Assembly (NCBI GenBank): GCA_963758945.1 | Contig: CAVWXY010000010.1 | Location: 375,320-439,319, forward strand | Direction: 5' to 3' | Origin: VAZQ01 sp963758945 | Lineage (GTDB): Bacteria > Pseudomonadota > Alphaproteobacteria > Rhizobiales > Xanthobacteraceae | DNA length: 64,000 nucleotides | Part shown: piece by piece, positions 46,626 through 55,090 of the stretch | Numbering within the stretch: position 1 is the first letter of the stretch | Layout: every line of letters starts with the position of its first letter | Position numbers and translations under genes: made by a program | The notes under the pieces: generated by a model | Databases searched by the model: none | What the model was told of the DNA's origin: nothing | The model's input: only the letters and a program-made list of their open reading frames with translations

Positions 46626-47447
46626 TCAGATCTCGCCGTCGTGGAACAGGTGATCCATCGCCCGCGACGGCTCGGGGCAACCGGCTTCGCCGATGACCCG
46701 GGCGGGAACGCCGGCGACCGTGGTGTTGTGCGGCACCGGCTTGAGCACCACCGACCCCGCGGCGATCCGCGCGCAATGTCCAATCTCGATATTGCCGAGG
46801 ATCTTGGCGCCGGCGCCGATCAATACGCCGTGACGGATCTTGGGATGGCGATCGCCCGCCTCCTTGCCGGTGCCGCCGAGCGTGACCTCCTGCAGGATCG
46901 AGACGTCATCGTCGATCACCGCGGTCTCTCCGACCACGAGGCCAGTGGCATGGTCGAGGAAGATGCCGCGGCCGATGCTCACCGCCGGGTTGATGTCGGT
47001 CTGGAACACGGCCGATGACCGGCTCTGCAGATAGTAGGCGAAGTCCTTGCGGCCCTTCGTCCACAGCCAATGCGCAAGGCGATGCGTCTGGATCGCGTGG
47101 AAGCCCTTGAAATAGAGCACCGGCTCGAGAAAGCGGTTGGTGGCGGGATCACGCTCGACCGTCGCGACGATGTCAGCGCGGAAGGCCGCGCCGATAGTAG
47201 GGCCGTTTTCGAGCGCGTCGGCGTAGGCCTGGCGGATCAGCTCGCCCGAGACCTCCGGACTGTCGAGACGGTCGGCCACGCGGTGGACCACCGCCGCTTC
47301 CAGCGTGTCGTGATGCAAGATGGTCGAATAGATGAAGGTCGCGAGCTCGGGCTCGCGCCGCGCGATCTCCTCGGCCTCGCGGCGGATCCGCGCCCAGACC
47401 GGATCGACCTTTTCGAGGCCGCCGGCTCTCACCTGCTGCTGGGCCAT
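46626..47447 (-). CDS. cysE: Serine O-acetyltransferase
   Basis: Acetylates serine for cysteine synthesis. 273 residues with an N-terminal helical domain (WARIRREAEEIARREPELAT) and the C-terminal left-handed beta helix: QTDINPAVSIGRGIFLDHAT, GLVVGETAVIDDDVSILQEV, TLGGTGKEAGDRHPKIRHGV. The tail (PARVIGEAGCPEPSRAMDHLF) ends differently from the E. coli CysK-binding peptide. Forms a probable two-gene unit with the DUF3126 gene. Confidence 0.96.
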   Translation of the reverse strand: MAQQQVRAGGLEKVDPVWARIRREAEEIARREPELATFIYSTILHHDTLEAAVVHRVADRLDSPEVSGELIRQAYADALENGPTIGAAFRADIVATVERDPATNRFLEPVLYFKGFHAIQTHRLAHWLWTKGRKDFAYYLQSRSSAVFQTDINPAVSIGRGIFLDHATGLVVGETAVIDDDVSILQEVTLGGTGKEAGDRHPKIRHGVLIGAGAKILGNIEIGHCARIAAGSVVLKPVPHNTTVAGVPARVIGEAGCPEPSRAMDHLFHDGEI

Positions 47448-47630
47448 GCTCGTCTCCCACGCTTTCGTTGCGGGCGCGAGCCTAGCATATTTGCGCCCGC
47501 GCGAGACCCTATGTCCCATATGGATAACGGCTCTGCGAAACGCGAGATGGGCGTCGGCACAAAAGAGCCCCCCTGACGGACGGGCTCGGCACGTCGCCGT
47601 GCCGCTTTACCAGGCAGTGCTCAGAACTCC

Positions 47631-47744
47631 TCAATCCTCGGCGTGAGGCAGATGAGGCGAATTGCTGTTCTGCGCGAGCGGTTCGCCCAGGGACGTCATT
47701 CCGAGCGCGCACGACCACATGAAGATGTACAAGAGAATGGGCAT
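47631..47744 (-). CDS. Possible small membrane protein
   Basis: A 37-residue frame, MPILLYIFMWSCALGMTSLG then a polar tail. It would be a single membrane segment. It is preceded on the minus strand by AAGGAAATCGC three times in tandem, so a ribosome site AAGGA lies 7-11 bases before the ATG. Evidence is the hydrophobic segment and that spacing only. Confidence 0.4.
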   Translation of the reverse strand: MPILLYIFMWSCALGMTSLGEPLAQNSNSPHLPHAED

Positions 47745-47745
47745 T

Positions 47746-47782
47746 GCGATTTCCTTATGCGATTTCCTTATGCGATTTCCTT
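47746..47782. repeat. 13-bp tandem repeat upstream of the small ORF
   Basis: GCGATTTCCTTAT occurs at 47746-47758 and 47759-47771, with a third partial copy to 47782. On the minus strand each unit contains AAGGAAAT, a Shine-Dalgarno-like sequence. Confidence 0.9.
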
Positions 47783-47903
47783 GGTGCTGCAAAGGCAATG
47801 CATCAACGGCTTGTCTGCGGCGGCGGTTCGCGCGCCGACCGCGCCTGTCACGAAAAATTTTTTTGCCTGCCAAGGGAACCCCGGGGCTCAGGGTGAAATC
47901 ACC

Positions 47904-48674
47904 TTACGCCGGCAAGGCGCCGGCAGGATCCTGCGCCAGAAAGTCCAGCGCCGTGGCTTTGAACAACCGGTCGCCCACCGCCAGCATGTGATCCCGCCCG
48001 GGGATATCGAGCGCGCGGCCCGCCGGCAGCAACGACGCCAGCTCGCGTGCGGACCCTGCAATCGTGTCCTTGCTGCCGACCGCAACCAGCACCGGTGCGC
48101 GGATCGCCGCGACTTGTTCCCGCGTCAGGACCTGGCGCGATCCGCGAATGCAGGCTGCGAGCGCGGCAAGGTCGGATCCGGTCTGCTCGGCGAAGGCGCG
48201 GAACGTACGTCCCACGGGATCGCCGACGTCTGTGAGCGCGGGAGCCTCGAGCGCCTCCGCGATGCTTTCCGGAAGCCCGACGCCGTCGACGAGGCGGATA
48301 CCCAAGCCGCCGAGCACGGCCCGCCCCAAGCGCGCGGGATGCGCCAGCGCAAAGAACGCGGTGATGCGCGCCCCCATGGAATAGCCCATCACGTCGGCGC
48401 GCGGGAGATCGAGATGATCGAGCAGCGCCCGCACGTCCTCGGCCATGCACGCGCTGTGATAGGCGGCCGGATCGTAGGACTTGCCCGAGGCGCCGTGCCC
48501 GCGGTTGTCGAGCGCGATCACCCGGCGGCCGGCGCGGGTGAGCGCGGCAACCCAGCCGGGATGGACCCAGTTCACCTGCGCGGTCGAGGCGAACCCGTGC
48601 ACCAGGACGATCGGCTCGCCCTGCCCTTCGTCGAGAAATGCGATCTCGATGCCGTCGTGCCGGAAGCGCCGCAT
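47904..48674 (-). CDS. Alpha/beta hydrolase
   Basis: A 256-residue alpha/beta fold hydrolase. Oxyanion region PIVLVHGFAS, nucleophile elbow VMGYSMGARIT (Ser), Asp in VLVAVGSKDTIAG and His in IPGRDHMLAVGD make the triad. The cap domain is short. Substrate unknown; similar to 3-oxoadipate lactonase-type and esterase-type enzymes. It starts one base before the stop of the gene at 48676, so the two may be coupled. Confidence 0.9.
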   Translation of the reverse strand: MRRFRHDGIEIAFLDEGQGEPIVLVHGFASTAQVNWVHPGWVAALTRAGRRVIALDNRGHGASGKSYDPAAYHSACMAEDVRALLDHLDLPRADVMGYSMGARITAFFALAHPARLGRAVLGGLGIRLVDGVGLPESIAEALEAPALTDVGDPVGRTFRAFAEQTGSDLAALAACIRGSRQVLTREQVAAIRAPVLVAVGSKDTIAGSARELASLLPAGRALDIPGRDHMLAVGDRLFKATALDFLAQDPAGALPA

Positions 48675-48675
48675 G

Positions 48676-49809
48676 TCATCGCAGAGCCGGCGCGGAGAGA
48701 CCGATGACCGCAGCACGACGCTCGCGTGCAGCGCGCGCCCGGCGCAGCCGGCGGCGCGCGCAGTAGCGCTCGGTGCTCCGCTCGGCTGCGCGCTTGAGCG
48801 AGGATACCAGGCCGAACCCCATCAGGATCGCCCAGAACACCCATAGCGCGAGATCGAAGGCGCCCATGGTAAGCACGATCGCCGCGCGCCCCGCGAGCTT
48901 GAGGATCGCACGGGTCTTACCCCCCTTGGCGGCAGCGAGACGCGCGACGCGCGCGACGTCGCGCGGTCCCTCCGCGAGCTTCAGTCCGTCGAGCGCTGCC
49001 TGCGTTCCCGCCCGCGCCTGCACGCGTCCCACGTCGCCGACGAGGCGCGCCAGATCCCGCGCCTTTTCGACCTTGACCGCCTCGCGCGCGGCGCGCACGG
49101 CCACGACGGGCGCAGTGATGCCGGCGTCGCCGACGGCGCGGCGCAGCATCGCCCAATCGACGACATCACGCACGGAGCGACTGATCCAGCCGGCCATGTG
49201 GCCGCCGATCCGGCCAGTCTTGCGCGCGGCCTTGAGCACCGTCACACCCACGCGCGCGGGTGCCGCCACGCCGATCGTGGCATAGGTGCCGGCCGTGATC
49301 GCGAGCCCGACGCAGGCGAGCCCGAGGATCAGCTCATCGACCTCCTGCCCCCTGGCAAGGCGTGTGCCCTCGCGTAGCGCATCGCGGACATCGCCGAAGA
49401 CGAACAGATCTCCGACGGCAGTGCCCGCGAGCCCCGACACGTCCTCGGGTTCGCCGGTGATCAGGCCGCGGGCGAAGCTCTTGAGCGAGCGCGCCGTGGT
49501 GGCGGAGCCCGCATTCGCCAGCTCGACCTCGCTGGCGAGCGCGGAATCGACCGGCACGCCGCGGTCGCGGGCGAGCTCGAGAAAGCTCGCGGCAAGCTCG
49601 GCGTCGCCGCCAGCAAGCGCGGCCTTGATCTCGCGCGCGGCGCGTTCAGCGTCGAAGGTGCGCGTAATCGCATTATCGGCGAGCGCGGCGGGATCATCCC
49701 GGGCAGCGAGCAGGAACTGCGCCTCCAGCGCGCGCGGCGCCAGCGCGAGCCCAGCGCCCGCGAACGCCAGCGCCAGCACGAGCGGCAGGACGATCCGCGC
49801 TCCAACCAT
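48676..49809 (-). CDS. Membrane-associated protein of unknown function
   Basis: A 377-residue protein. Signal-like N-terminus (MVGARIVLPLVLALAFAGAG), a helical alanine-rich body (DAERAAREIKAALAGGDAEL, SAELARDRG-type), a hydrophobic segment in the middle (ILGLACVGLAITAGTYATIG) and one near the C-terminus (AAIVLTMGAFDLALWVFWAI). The tail is very basic (RRRLRRARAARERR). Conserved in Hyphomicrobiales by memory; no role known. It ends one base before the start of the hydrolase gene. Confidence 0.7.
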   Translation of the reverse strand: MVGARIVLPLVLALAFAGAGLALAPRALEAQFLLAARDDPAALADNAITRTFDAERAAREIKAALAGGDAELAASFLELARDRGVPVDSALASEVELANAGSATTARSLKSFARGLITGEPEDVSGLAGTAVGDLFVFGDVRDALREGTRLARGQEVDELILGLACVGLAITAGTYATIGVAAPARVGVTVLKAARKTGRIGGHMAGWISRSVRDVVDWAMLRRAVGDAGITAPVVAVRAAREAVKVEKARDLARLVGDVGRVQARAGTQAALDGLKLAEGPRDVARVARLAAAKGGKTRAILKLAGRAAIVLTMGAFDLALWVFWAILMGFGLVSSLKRAAERSTERYCARRRLRRARAARERRAAVIGLSAPALR

Positions 49810-50115
49810 CAACCCGTCTCCTGCGCCCCCTCGCCAATGTCGTCGGGCGCCGCCGCGTCGGCAAGATGCCGGCACGGCAAAAATCGGCACGTTGGTTCCG
49901 TTGGCCCGCATCATTTGGAAAATCCGTGCTCCGTCCATGGATTAGCACAATCGCCCTAGGAAATGACGGATCGCGCCGCTATGGTGACGCGCGCTCGCGG
50001 CGGCGGGGTTCGGCGCCTGTCGGCCCGGCACGAATCACACCGCGGGACCGCCGCGCGGCAGACGGGCCGCGCGCGACAACGGACGAAGGCGGCGACGAAG
50101 GCGGCGGCGACGAAT
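49810..50115. other. Gap of 306 bases, no convincing gene
   Basis: Divergent region between the minus-strand membrane protein and the zinc-finger protein. Frames are open but Arg-rich and lack motif content. No repeat recognised. Confidence 0.55.
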
Positions 50116-50364
50116 ATGGCGGAGAGGATCGTTCCCCACTTCCACAACACGCCCGGCGTCGCGGTGATAGAGATCGGCGCGCGGGAGTTCATGTGCGAGG
50201 GCGAGATCGCTCCGTTCGATCACCCGCACGTGTTCCTCGACATGGGCGATGCGACCGAGATCATCTGTCCGTACTGCTCGACCTTGTTCCGTTACGATCC
50301 CACACTCGATCCCCATGCCGCGCGCCCAGCGGAATGCGCGCTGCCCGAGGATACGACTGCCTAG
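50116..50364 (+). CDS. Small zinc-finger domain protein (zf-CHCC)
   Basis: An 82-residue protein with a C-terminal zinc-binding module. MAERIVPHFHNTPGVAVIEI then KEFMC-type REFMCEGEIAPFDHPHVFLD with Cys and His, and ICPYCSTLFRYDP with CxxC. Similar to the zf-CHCC family, one member of which in mitochondria is NDUFS6 of complex I. Small open start and good composition. Confidence 0.85.
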   Translation: MAERIVPHFHNTPGVAVIEIGAREFMCEGEIAPFDHPHVFLDMGDATEIICPYCSTLFRYDPTLDPHAARPAECALPEDTTA

Positions 50365-50392
50365 CTCGACCAGCGACGGAGAGACAACGGCA

Positions 50393-51643
50393 GTGCCGTC
50401 CTCGCCCCCCGTCATCATCGCCGGTGCGGGTATCGGCGGGCTGACCGCGGCGCTGGCGATCGCGCAGCGCGGATTGCCGGTTGCGGTCTTCGACCAGGCG
50501 GAACGCTTGGAAGAGGTCGGCGCCGGCATTCAGCTCTCGCCCAACGCATCGCGCATTTTGCTTGGGCTCGGCCTCGGCGAGCGATTGCAGCGCTATGTGG
50601 TCGTCCCCGAGGAGCTGCGGGTGATGAGCGCGCACGCCGTGCTGGCGCGCGCGCCGTTCGGCGCCACCGCCGCGCAACGGTATGGCGCACCTTATTGGGT
50701 GATTCATCGCGGCGACCTGCAGGCGGTACTGGTCGAGGCGGTGCGCGCCCATTCCGGCATCGCCCTCAATCTCGGCGCGCGGGTCGACGACTTCGCCGCC
50801 GGCCGCGATGGCGTGACGGTCTCCGTGCTCGCGCCGACCCGGCCGAAGTCGGATTTATCCGACTTCGGCCGGCTTGAAGTGCCGACTTCGGCTAAGCCTG
50901 GGTTCGCGTGCGAGCACCGCGGCCTCGCGCTGGTCGCGGCCGACGGGTTGTGGTCGCGCCTGCGCGCGCGGCTCGGCCACCACGACGAGCCGCGCTTCGC
51001 CCGCCACACCGCGTGGCGCGCGCTCGTCGACGCCACCACCCTGGATCCAGACCTGCGGGCGCCCTCGGTCAATCTCTGGCTCGGCGGCGACGCGCATCTC
51101 GTGCATTACCCGGTCCGCGGCGGCAGCCTCGTCAACGTCGTCGCCATCGTCCGTGACGACTGGCGCGACGGCGGCTGGAGCGCGCCCGGCGAGCGTGCCG
51201 ACATCCTCGCCCGCTACCGCGCCGGCACATGGCCGGCGGCGGCGCGCGCCATGCTCGCCGCCCCGCAACGCTGGCACAAATGGGCGCTCTACGACCGCGC
51301 GCCGCTCGCTACCTGGGGCCACGGCACGGCCACCTTGCTTGGGGACGCGGCCCACCCGATGCTGCCCTATCTCGCCCAGGGCGCCGCCATGGCGATCGAG
51401 GATGCGGCGGTGCTGGCGCGCGCGCTGGCCGAAGGGCGCGACGGGACCGACGGCGCCTTGCGCAGCTACGAGCGGCAACGGCTACAGCGCACCGCGCGCG
51501 CCCAGCGCGCGGCCCGACGGAACGGGAGGGTCTACCACCTCACCGGCGCCGGCGCGCTGCTGCGCCGGCTCGCGCTCGCTGCCATGGGCGGGAACCGGCT
51601 GCTCACGCGCTACGATTGGCTCTATGGCTGGACCCCGGCCTAG
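50393..51643 (+). CDS. FAD-dependent monooxygenase (UbiH/salicylate hydroxylase type) with an inserted palindrome
   Basis: A 416-residue class A flavoprotein hydroxylase. VIIAGAGIGGLTAALAIAQR is the N-terminal dinucleotide motif, RGDLQAVLVEAVRAHSG the second region, and TLLGDAAHPMLPYLAQGAAM the FAD ribityl motif. Substrate is an aromatic compound of unknown nature. GTG at 50393 is the likely start after GGAGAG. Between residues about 149 and 170 it carries about 20 extra residues (TRPKSDLSDFGRLEVPTSAK) coded by a palindromic repeat that keeps the frame. Adjacent to the zinc-finger gene. Confidence 0.9.
   Translation: MPSSPPVIIAGAGIGGLTAALAIAQRGLPVAVFDQAERLEEVGAGIQLSPNASRILLGLGLGERLQRYVVVPEELRVMSAHAVLARAPFGATAAQRYGAPYWVIHRGDLQAVLVEAVRAHSGIALNLGARVDDFAAGRDGVTVSVLAPTRPKSDLSDFGRLEVPTSAKPGFACEHRGLALVAADGLWSRLRARLGHHDEPRFARHTAWRALVDATTLDPDLRAPSVNLWLGGDAHLVHYPVRGGSLVNVVAIVRDDWRDGGWSAPGERADILARYRAGTWPAAARAMLAAPQRWHKWALYDRAPLATWGHGTATLLGDAAHPMLPYLAQGAAMAIEDAAVLARALAEGRDGTDGALRSYERQRLQRTARAQRAARRNGRVYHLTGAGALLRRLALAAMGGNRLLTRYDWLYGWTPA
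50839..50872. repeat. Palindromic element inside the monooxygenase coding region
   Basis: CCGGCCGAAGTCGGA (50839-50853), loop TTTA, TCCGACTTCGGCCGG (50858-50872): perfect 15-bp arms. A partial repeat CCGACTTCGGC follows at about 50883. The element keeps the reading frame open and lies between two conserved protein segments. Confidence 0.93.
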
Positions 51644-51719
51644 CTAGTGTCCCGGTTCCGACGCTTGTATCCCTTTGCAGCACGTCCGTTTACAAGCGTC
51701 GGAACCAAAGGGACACTAG
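51644..51719. repeat. MITE-like inverted repeat 1
   Basis: CTAGTGTCCC at both ends, with TTCCGACGCTTGTA and its complement forming the body of the arms; the right arm has three extra bases. Total 76 bp, no coding capacity. It starts directly after the monooxygenase stop. The ends resemble the IS4 terminal sequence (AGTGTCCGGTT) elsewhere in this window. Confidence 0.88.
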
Positions 51720-51745
51720 CAACTCTATGATTCCAGCGCGGCTTT

Positions 51746-51800
51746 GGATTTGACGTTCCTATCAAGGGCTCGCGGCAACGCTGATAGGAACGTCAAATCC
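51746..51800. repeat. MITE-like inverted repeat 2
   Basis: GGATTTGACGTTCCTATCA (51746-51764) pairs perfectly with its complement at 51782-51800 around a 17-base loop. It lies 30 bases before the next start codon, on the 5' leader of the MetE-like gene. Confidence 0.92.
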
Positions 51801-51830
51801 GCCGCACTAGCGCGTAGGATCGCACCCGTC

Positions 51831-52856
51831 ATGCCGCTGTTTCCGACCACCATCGCCGGAAGCCTGCCGAAGCCCGCCTGGCTCGCCGAGCCGAACCGGC
51901 TGTGGCCGGCCTGGCGCCTCGCCGGGCCGCAGCTCGACGACGCCAAACGCGACGCCACCCTGCTGGCGCTGAAGCTGCAGGAAGATTGCGGCATCGACAT
52001 CGTCACCGACGGCGAGCAGTCGCGCCAGCATTTCGTCCACGGCTTTCTCGAATTCGTCGAGGGCATCGATTTCGCCCGCAAGGTCGAGATCGGGATCCGC
52101 GCCGACCGCTACAAGGCGATGGTGCCGACGGTCACCAGCGCGCTGCGCCTGAAGGGGCGGGTGCATGCGACCGAGGCGCGGCTCGCGCGCGCCCACACCA
52201 GGCGCCAGCTCAAGTTCACGCTGCCGGGGCCGATGACCATCGTCGACACCATCGCCGATGCCCATTACGGCGACCGGGTGAAGATGGCGATGGCGTTCGC
52301 GGACCTGCTCAATGCCGAGGCACGCGCGCTCGAAGCCGACGGGGTCGACGTCGTCCAGTTCGACGAGCCGGCATTCAACGTCTACATGCGCGAGGTCAAG
52401 GACTGGGGCATCGCGGCGCTGCATCGCGCCGTCGAGGGGCTCCGCTGCACCACCGCCGTGCACATCTGCTACGGCTACGGCATCAAGGCGAATATCGACT
52501 GGAAGGCGACGCTCGGCGGCGAGTGGCGCCAGTACGAGGAGATTTTCCCGGCGCTGGCCGCAAGCCGCATCGACCAGGTTTCGGTCGAATGCCGAAACTC
52601 GCGCGTGCCGCTCGCGCTGTTGACGCTGCTCGATGGCAAGGAGGTGCAGGTCGGCGTGATCGACGTGGCGACCGATGCGATCGAGACGCCCGAACAGGTC
52701 GCCGCCGTCATCGCCGAGGCGGCGAATTACGTGGCGAAGGACCGCATCATCGCCGGCACCAATTGCGGCATGGCGCCGATGGTGCGCGACATCGCGCTGG
52801 CGAAGCTCGCCGCGCTCGGCCGCGGCGCCGAGCTGGCGAGGCAGCGGCTCGGCTGA
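51831..52856 (+). CDS. Short MetE-like methionine synthase family protein
   Basis: A 341-residue COG0620 TIM-barrel. MPLFPTTIAGSLPKPAWLAE starts it; EDCGIDIVTDGEQSRQHFVH is the first acidic block, VVQFDEPAFNVYMREVKDWG the acid-rich block, TTAVHICYGYGIKANIDWKA carries the zinc His-x-Cys, SRIDQVSVECRNSRVPLALL the Glu-Cys strand and NCGMAPMVRDIALAKLAAL the last Cys. It matches the catalytic domain only, without the N-terminal folate domain. The methyl donor is unknown. ATG 51831 fits; an in-frame ATG at 51744 would read through the repeat. Confidence 0.88.
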   Translation: MPLFPTTIAGSLPKPAWLAEPNRLWPAWRLAGPQLDDAKRDATLLALKLQEDCGIDIVTDGEQSRQHFVHGFLEFVEGIDFARKVEIGIRADRYKAMVPTVTSALRLKGRVHATEARLARAHTRRQLKFTLPGPMTIVDTIADAHYGDRVKMAMAFADLLNAEARALEADGVDVVQFDEPAFNVYMREVKDWGIAALHRAVEGLRCTTAVHICYGYGIKANIDWKATLGGEWRQYEEIFPALAASRIDQVSVECRNSRVPLALLTLLDGKEVQVGVIDVATDAIETPEQVAAVIAEAANYVAKDRIIAGTNCGMAPMVRDIALAKLAALGRGAELARQRLG

Positions 52857-52880
52857 TCGCGCGCGACCGAGCTGGCGCCG

Positions 52881-53243
52881 CTATGGCTTCGGCGGCGGGC
52901 AGTTCTTGGCACGCGCAGTCGCCTCGACCACCTTGAGCTCTTCCTTCGCCGAGGCGTAATCGGCTTGATAGGCGAGGACGTTGACGACCGCGCCGCCGGT
53001 GCTCTGCGCGGCCTTGTCCATCAGCAGCCTCAATTCCTGCTCGCGGGCGGTCCAACTCGCCCGCTGCGCGGCGATCTGATCGCAGGTATAGAACTCGTAT
53101 TTTCCGGGATCGGCGAAGACGGTGAGCGGACCCAACCCCGCCGACGAACATGCCGACAGCATTCCGGCGGCAAGGACACCGCCGACGCCGCGCGCAAACA
53201 CTGCCCTCACGCCGGGCCGCTGTTCAGCCATTCTGTCCTGCAT
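52881..53243 (-). CDS. Small lipoprotein
   Basis: A 120-residue product (116 from the second Met). Hydrophobic stretch FARGVGGVLAAGMLSACSSAG has lipobox LSAC. The mature part is helical (QIAAQRASWTAREQELRLLM) and has two cysteines (YTCDQ, NCPPPKP), ending with Pro-rich KP. No known family. Alone between a MetE-like gene and an IS5 element. Confidence 0.7.
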   Translation of the reverse strand: MQDRMAEQRPGVRAVFARGVGGVLAAGMLSACSSAGLGPLTVFADPGKYEFYTCDQIAAQRASWTAREQELRLLMDKAAQSTGGAVVNVLAYQADYASAKEELKVVEATARAKNCPPPKP

Positions 53244-53410
53244 CCGCGGGCACAACTCCGATGCCAGACCGCTCGCACGAAGACGGCAAAATATTTCATG
53301 TCGCAAGGCTGCGTCTATGGCGCCGGAATGCGCCCTAATCGTGGTGCCCATATCCCGCGCGCGGACCGGCCGGAGCGGTTTCCGATTCCAACGCGTCGCA
53401 AACCGCTCTA

Positions 53411-54250
53411 GGTCATGAACTCATAAAGGGGATTCTCGAATCTGGGAAACTCTGATTCAAGCCTCCTGAACGAGGGAGGCTGCGATGGCGCGCTTTGATC
53501 TGACGGACTTTGAATGGTCGGTGATCCAACCGTTGTTGCCGAACAAGCCGCGCGGGGTGCCGCGGGTCGACGATCGGCGTGTGCTCAATGGCATCTTCTG
53601 GCGGCTGCGCACGGGCGCGCCGTGGGCCGACATCCCGGAGCGCTACGGGCCGTATACGACCTGCGTGAACCGCTTCAACCGGTGGCGGCGCGCCGGCGTG
53701 TGGGATCGGATTCTGGTGGCCGTGTCAAAGGCTTACGATGGCGACATCCAGATGATCAACTCCTCGAGCATCCGCGTGCATCAGCACGCTGCCAACACCC
53801 AAAAAAAGACGATCGATCCCGTTGCATGGGTCGCTCGCGGGGCGGGCTGACGACCAAGATCCATGCGCTGGTCGATGCCAGCGGCCTGCCGATCGCGCTC
53901 AAGCTGACCGAAGGCCAAGCCCATGACGGCCGCGCCGCCGCTGACATGCTGGCCTCGCTCGGCCAAGGCGACATCCTGCTGGGCGATGCCGCCTATGACT
54001 CCGACGCCTTGCGCCAAGACTTGACTGCGCGCGGTGCCTGGGCCTGCATCAAGCCCATGCCCAACCGCCACCACGTGCCGGCATTCTCGTCATTCCTGTA
54101 TCGCTACCGCAACCTGGTCGAACGCTTCTTCAATAAACTCAAGCATTTTCGCGCGATCGCGACACGCTACGACAAAACCCCGGAAAACTTCCTTGCATCC
54201 ATAAAACTTGCCTCAGCAAGAATTTGGATGCGCTTTAATGAGTCCATGGC
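53411..54250 (+). mobile_element. IS5-family (IS427-type) insertion sequence
   Basis: About 840 bp. Terminal repeats GGTCATGAACTCATAAAG on the left and CTTTAATGAGTCCATGGCC on the right pair with three mismatches. Both ends touch CTAG-like sequence, consistent with a 2-3 bp target duplication (TA/CTA). It has two overlapping frames fused by a -1 frameshift, the mark of this group. Confidence 0.9.
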
Positions 54251-54254
54251 CTAG
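53485..54254 (+). CDS. IS5-family transposase, two frames joined by -1 frameshift
   Basis: OrfA (53485-53850) starts MARFDLTDFEWSVIQPLLPN with the helix-turn-helix and the first Asp region. At A7 (53801-53807) the second frame opens (GLTTKIHALVDASGLPIALK, ILLGDAAYDSDALRQDL, RYRNLVERFFNKLKHFRAIA), holding the second Asp and the catalytic Glu of the DDE fold. The A7 slip gives the full-length transposase, as in IS427-group elements. The TAG stop lies at 54252-54254, just past the element. Confidence 0.92.
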
Positions 54255-54309
54255 TCTGCATGGCCAGGAAACCGAGGTCGCGCGCCGCCGCACGGCGCCG
54301 GGAGGCAGC

Positions 54310-55074
54310 ATGCCGAAACTTTCCAACGTGCCGTCGGTGCGCCAGCGGGTGAGCGCGGACGAGTGGCAGGCGCGGGTCGAGCTTGCCGCGGCCTACCGGC
54401 TGGTGGCGCATTACGGCTGGACCCATCTCATCAACAATCACATCTCGCTGCGGGTGCCGGGCAGCGAGGACCAGTTCCTCATCAACCCGTACGGCTTGCT
54501 CTACGAGCAGATCACCGCCTCAAGCCTGGTGAAGATCGACGTCGACGGCAACGTTCTCGACGAGACGCCTTACGAGGTGAACCGCGCCGGCTTCGTCATC
54601 CACAGCGCGATCCACATGGCCCGCAGGGACCTGCACGCGATCATCCACACCCACACGGTCGCGGGCCAGGCGCTCTCCGCGCTCGACTGCGGGCTGCTGC
54701 CGCTCAACCAGAGCGCCATGCGCTTCTACAAGCGCGTCGGCTATCACGACTTCGAGGGCGTGGCGAACGATCTCGACGAGCGCGCGCGCATCGTCGCCGA
54801 TCTCGGCGAGCACAAATGCCTCGTCCTCAAGCATCACGGCCTGCTCACCGCCGGGGTCAATATCGGCGAGGCCTTCAACCTGATGTATTACCTGGAAAAG
54901 ACCTGCGAGACGCAGATGATGGTGCTCGCCTCGCGCGAGCCCTACAGCCTGCCGAGCGAACCCGCGTGCGAGAAGTCGGCGCGGATCTTCTGGGGCAACG
55001 GGCGGGTGCACGACCGCGACTGGCCGGCACTGATGAAGCTAGCCGACAAGATCGATCCGTCGTTCCGCAATTGA
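54310..55074 (+). CDS. Class II aldolase/adducin family protein
   Basis: A 254-residue protein of the fuculose-aldolase/adducin fold. The metal histidines are HAIIHTHTVAGQALSALDCG and LKHHGLLTAGVNIGEAF; LINPYGLLYEQITASSLVKI is the substrate region. Its products are unknown. MPKLSNVPSVRQRVSADEWQ starts after GGGAGGCAGC. The IS5 element ends 60 bases before it, so its native promoter may have been separated. Confidence 0.9.
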   Translation: MPKLSNVPSVRQRVSADEWQARVELAAAYRLVAHYGWTHLINNHISLRVPGSEDQFLINPYGLLYEQITASSLVKIDVDGNVLDETPYEVNRAGFVIHSAIHMARRDLHAIIHTHTVAGQALSALDCGLLPLNQSAMRFYKRVGYHDFEGVANDLDERARIVADLGEHKCLVLKHHGLLTAGVNIGEAFNLMYYLEKTCETQMMVLASREPYSLPSEPACEKSARIFWGNGRVHDRDWPALMKLADKIDPSFRN

Positions 55075-55090
55075 GCTGCTTGGTCGACAA

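Noticed and set aside
51744..51830. N-terminal extension of the MetE-like gene from an earlier ATG
   Set aside because: The extra 29 codons lie in the inverted repeat and do not resemble the family start; MPLFPTTIAGSL is the normal beginning.
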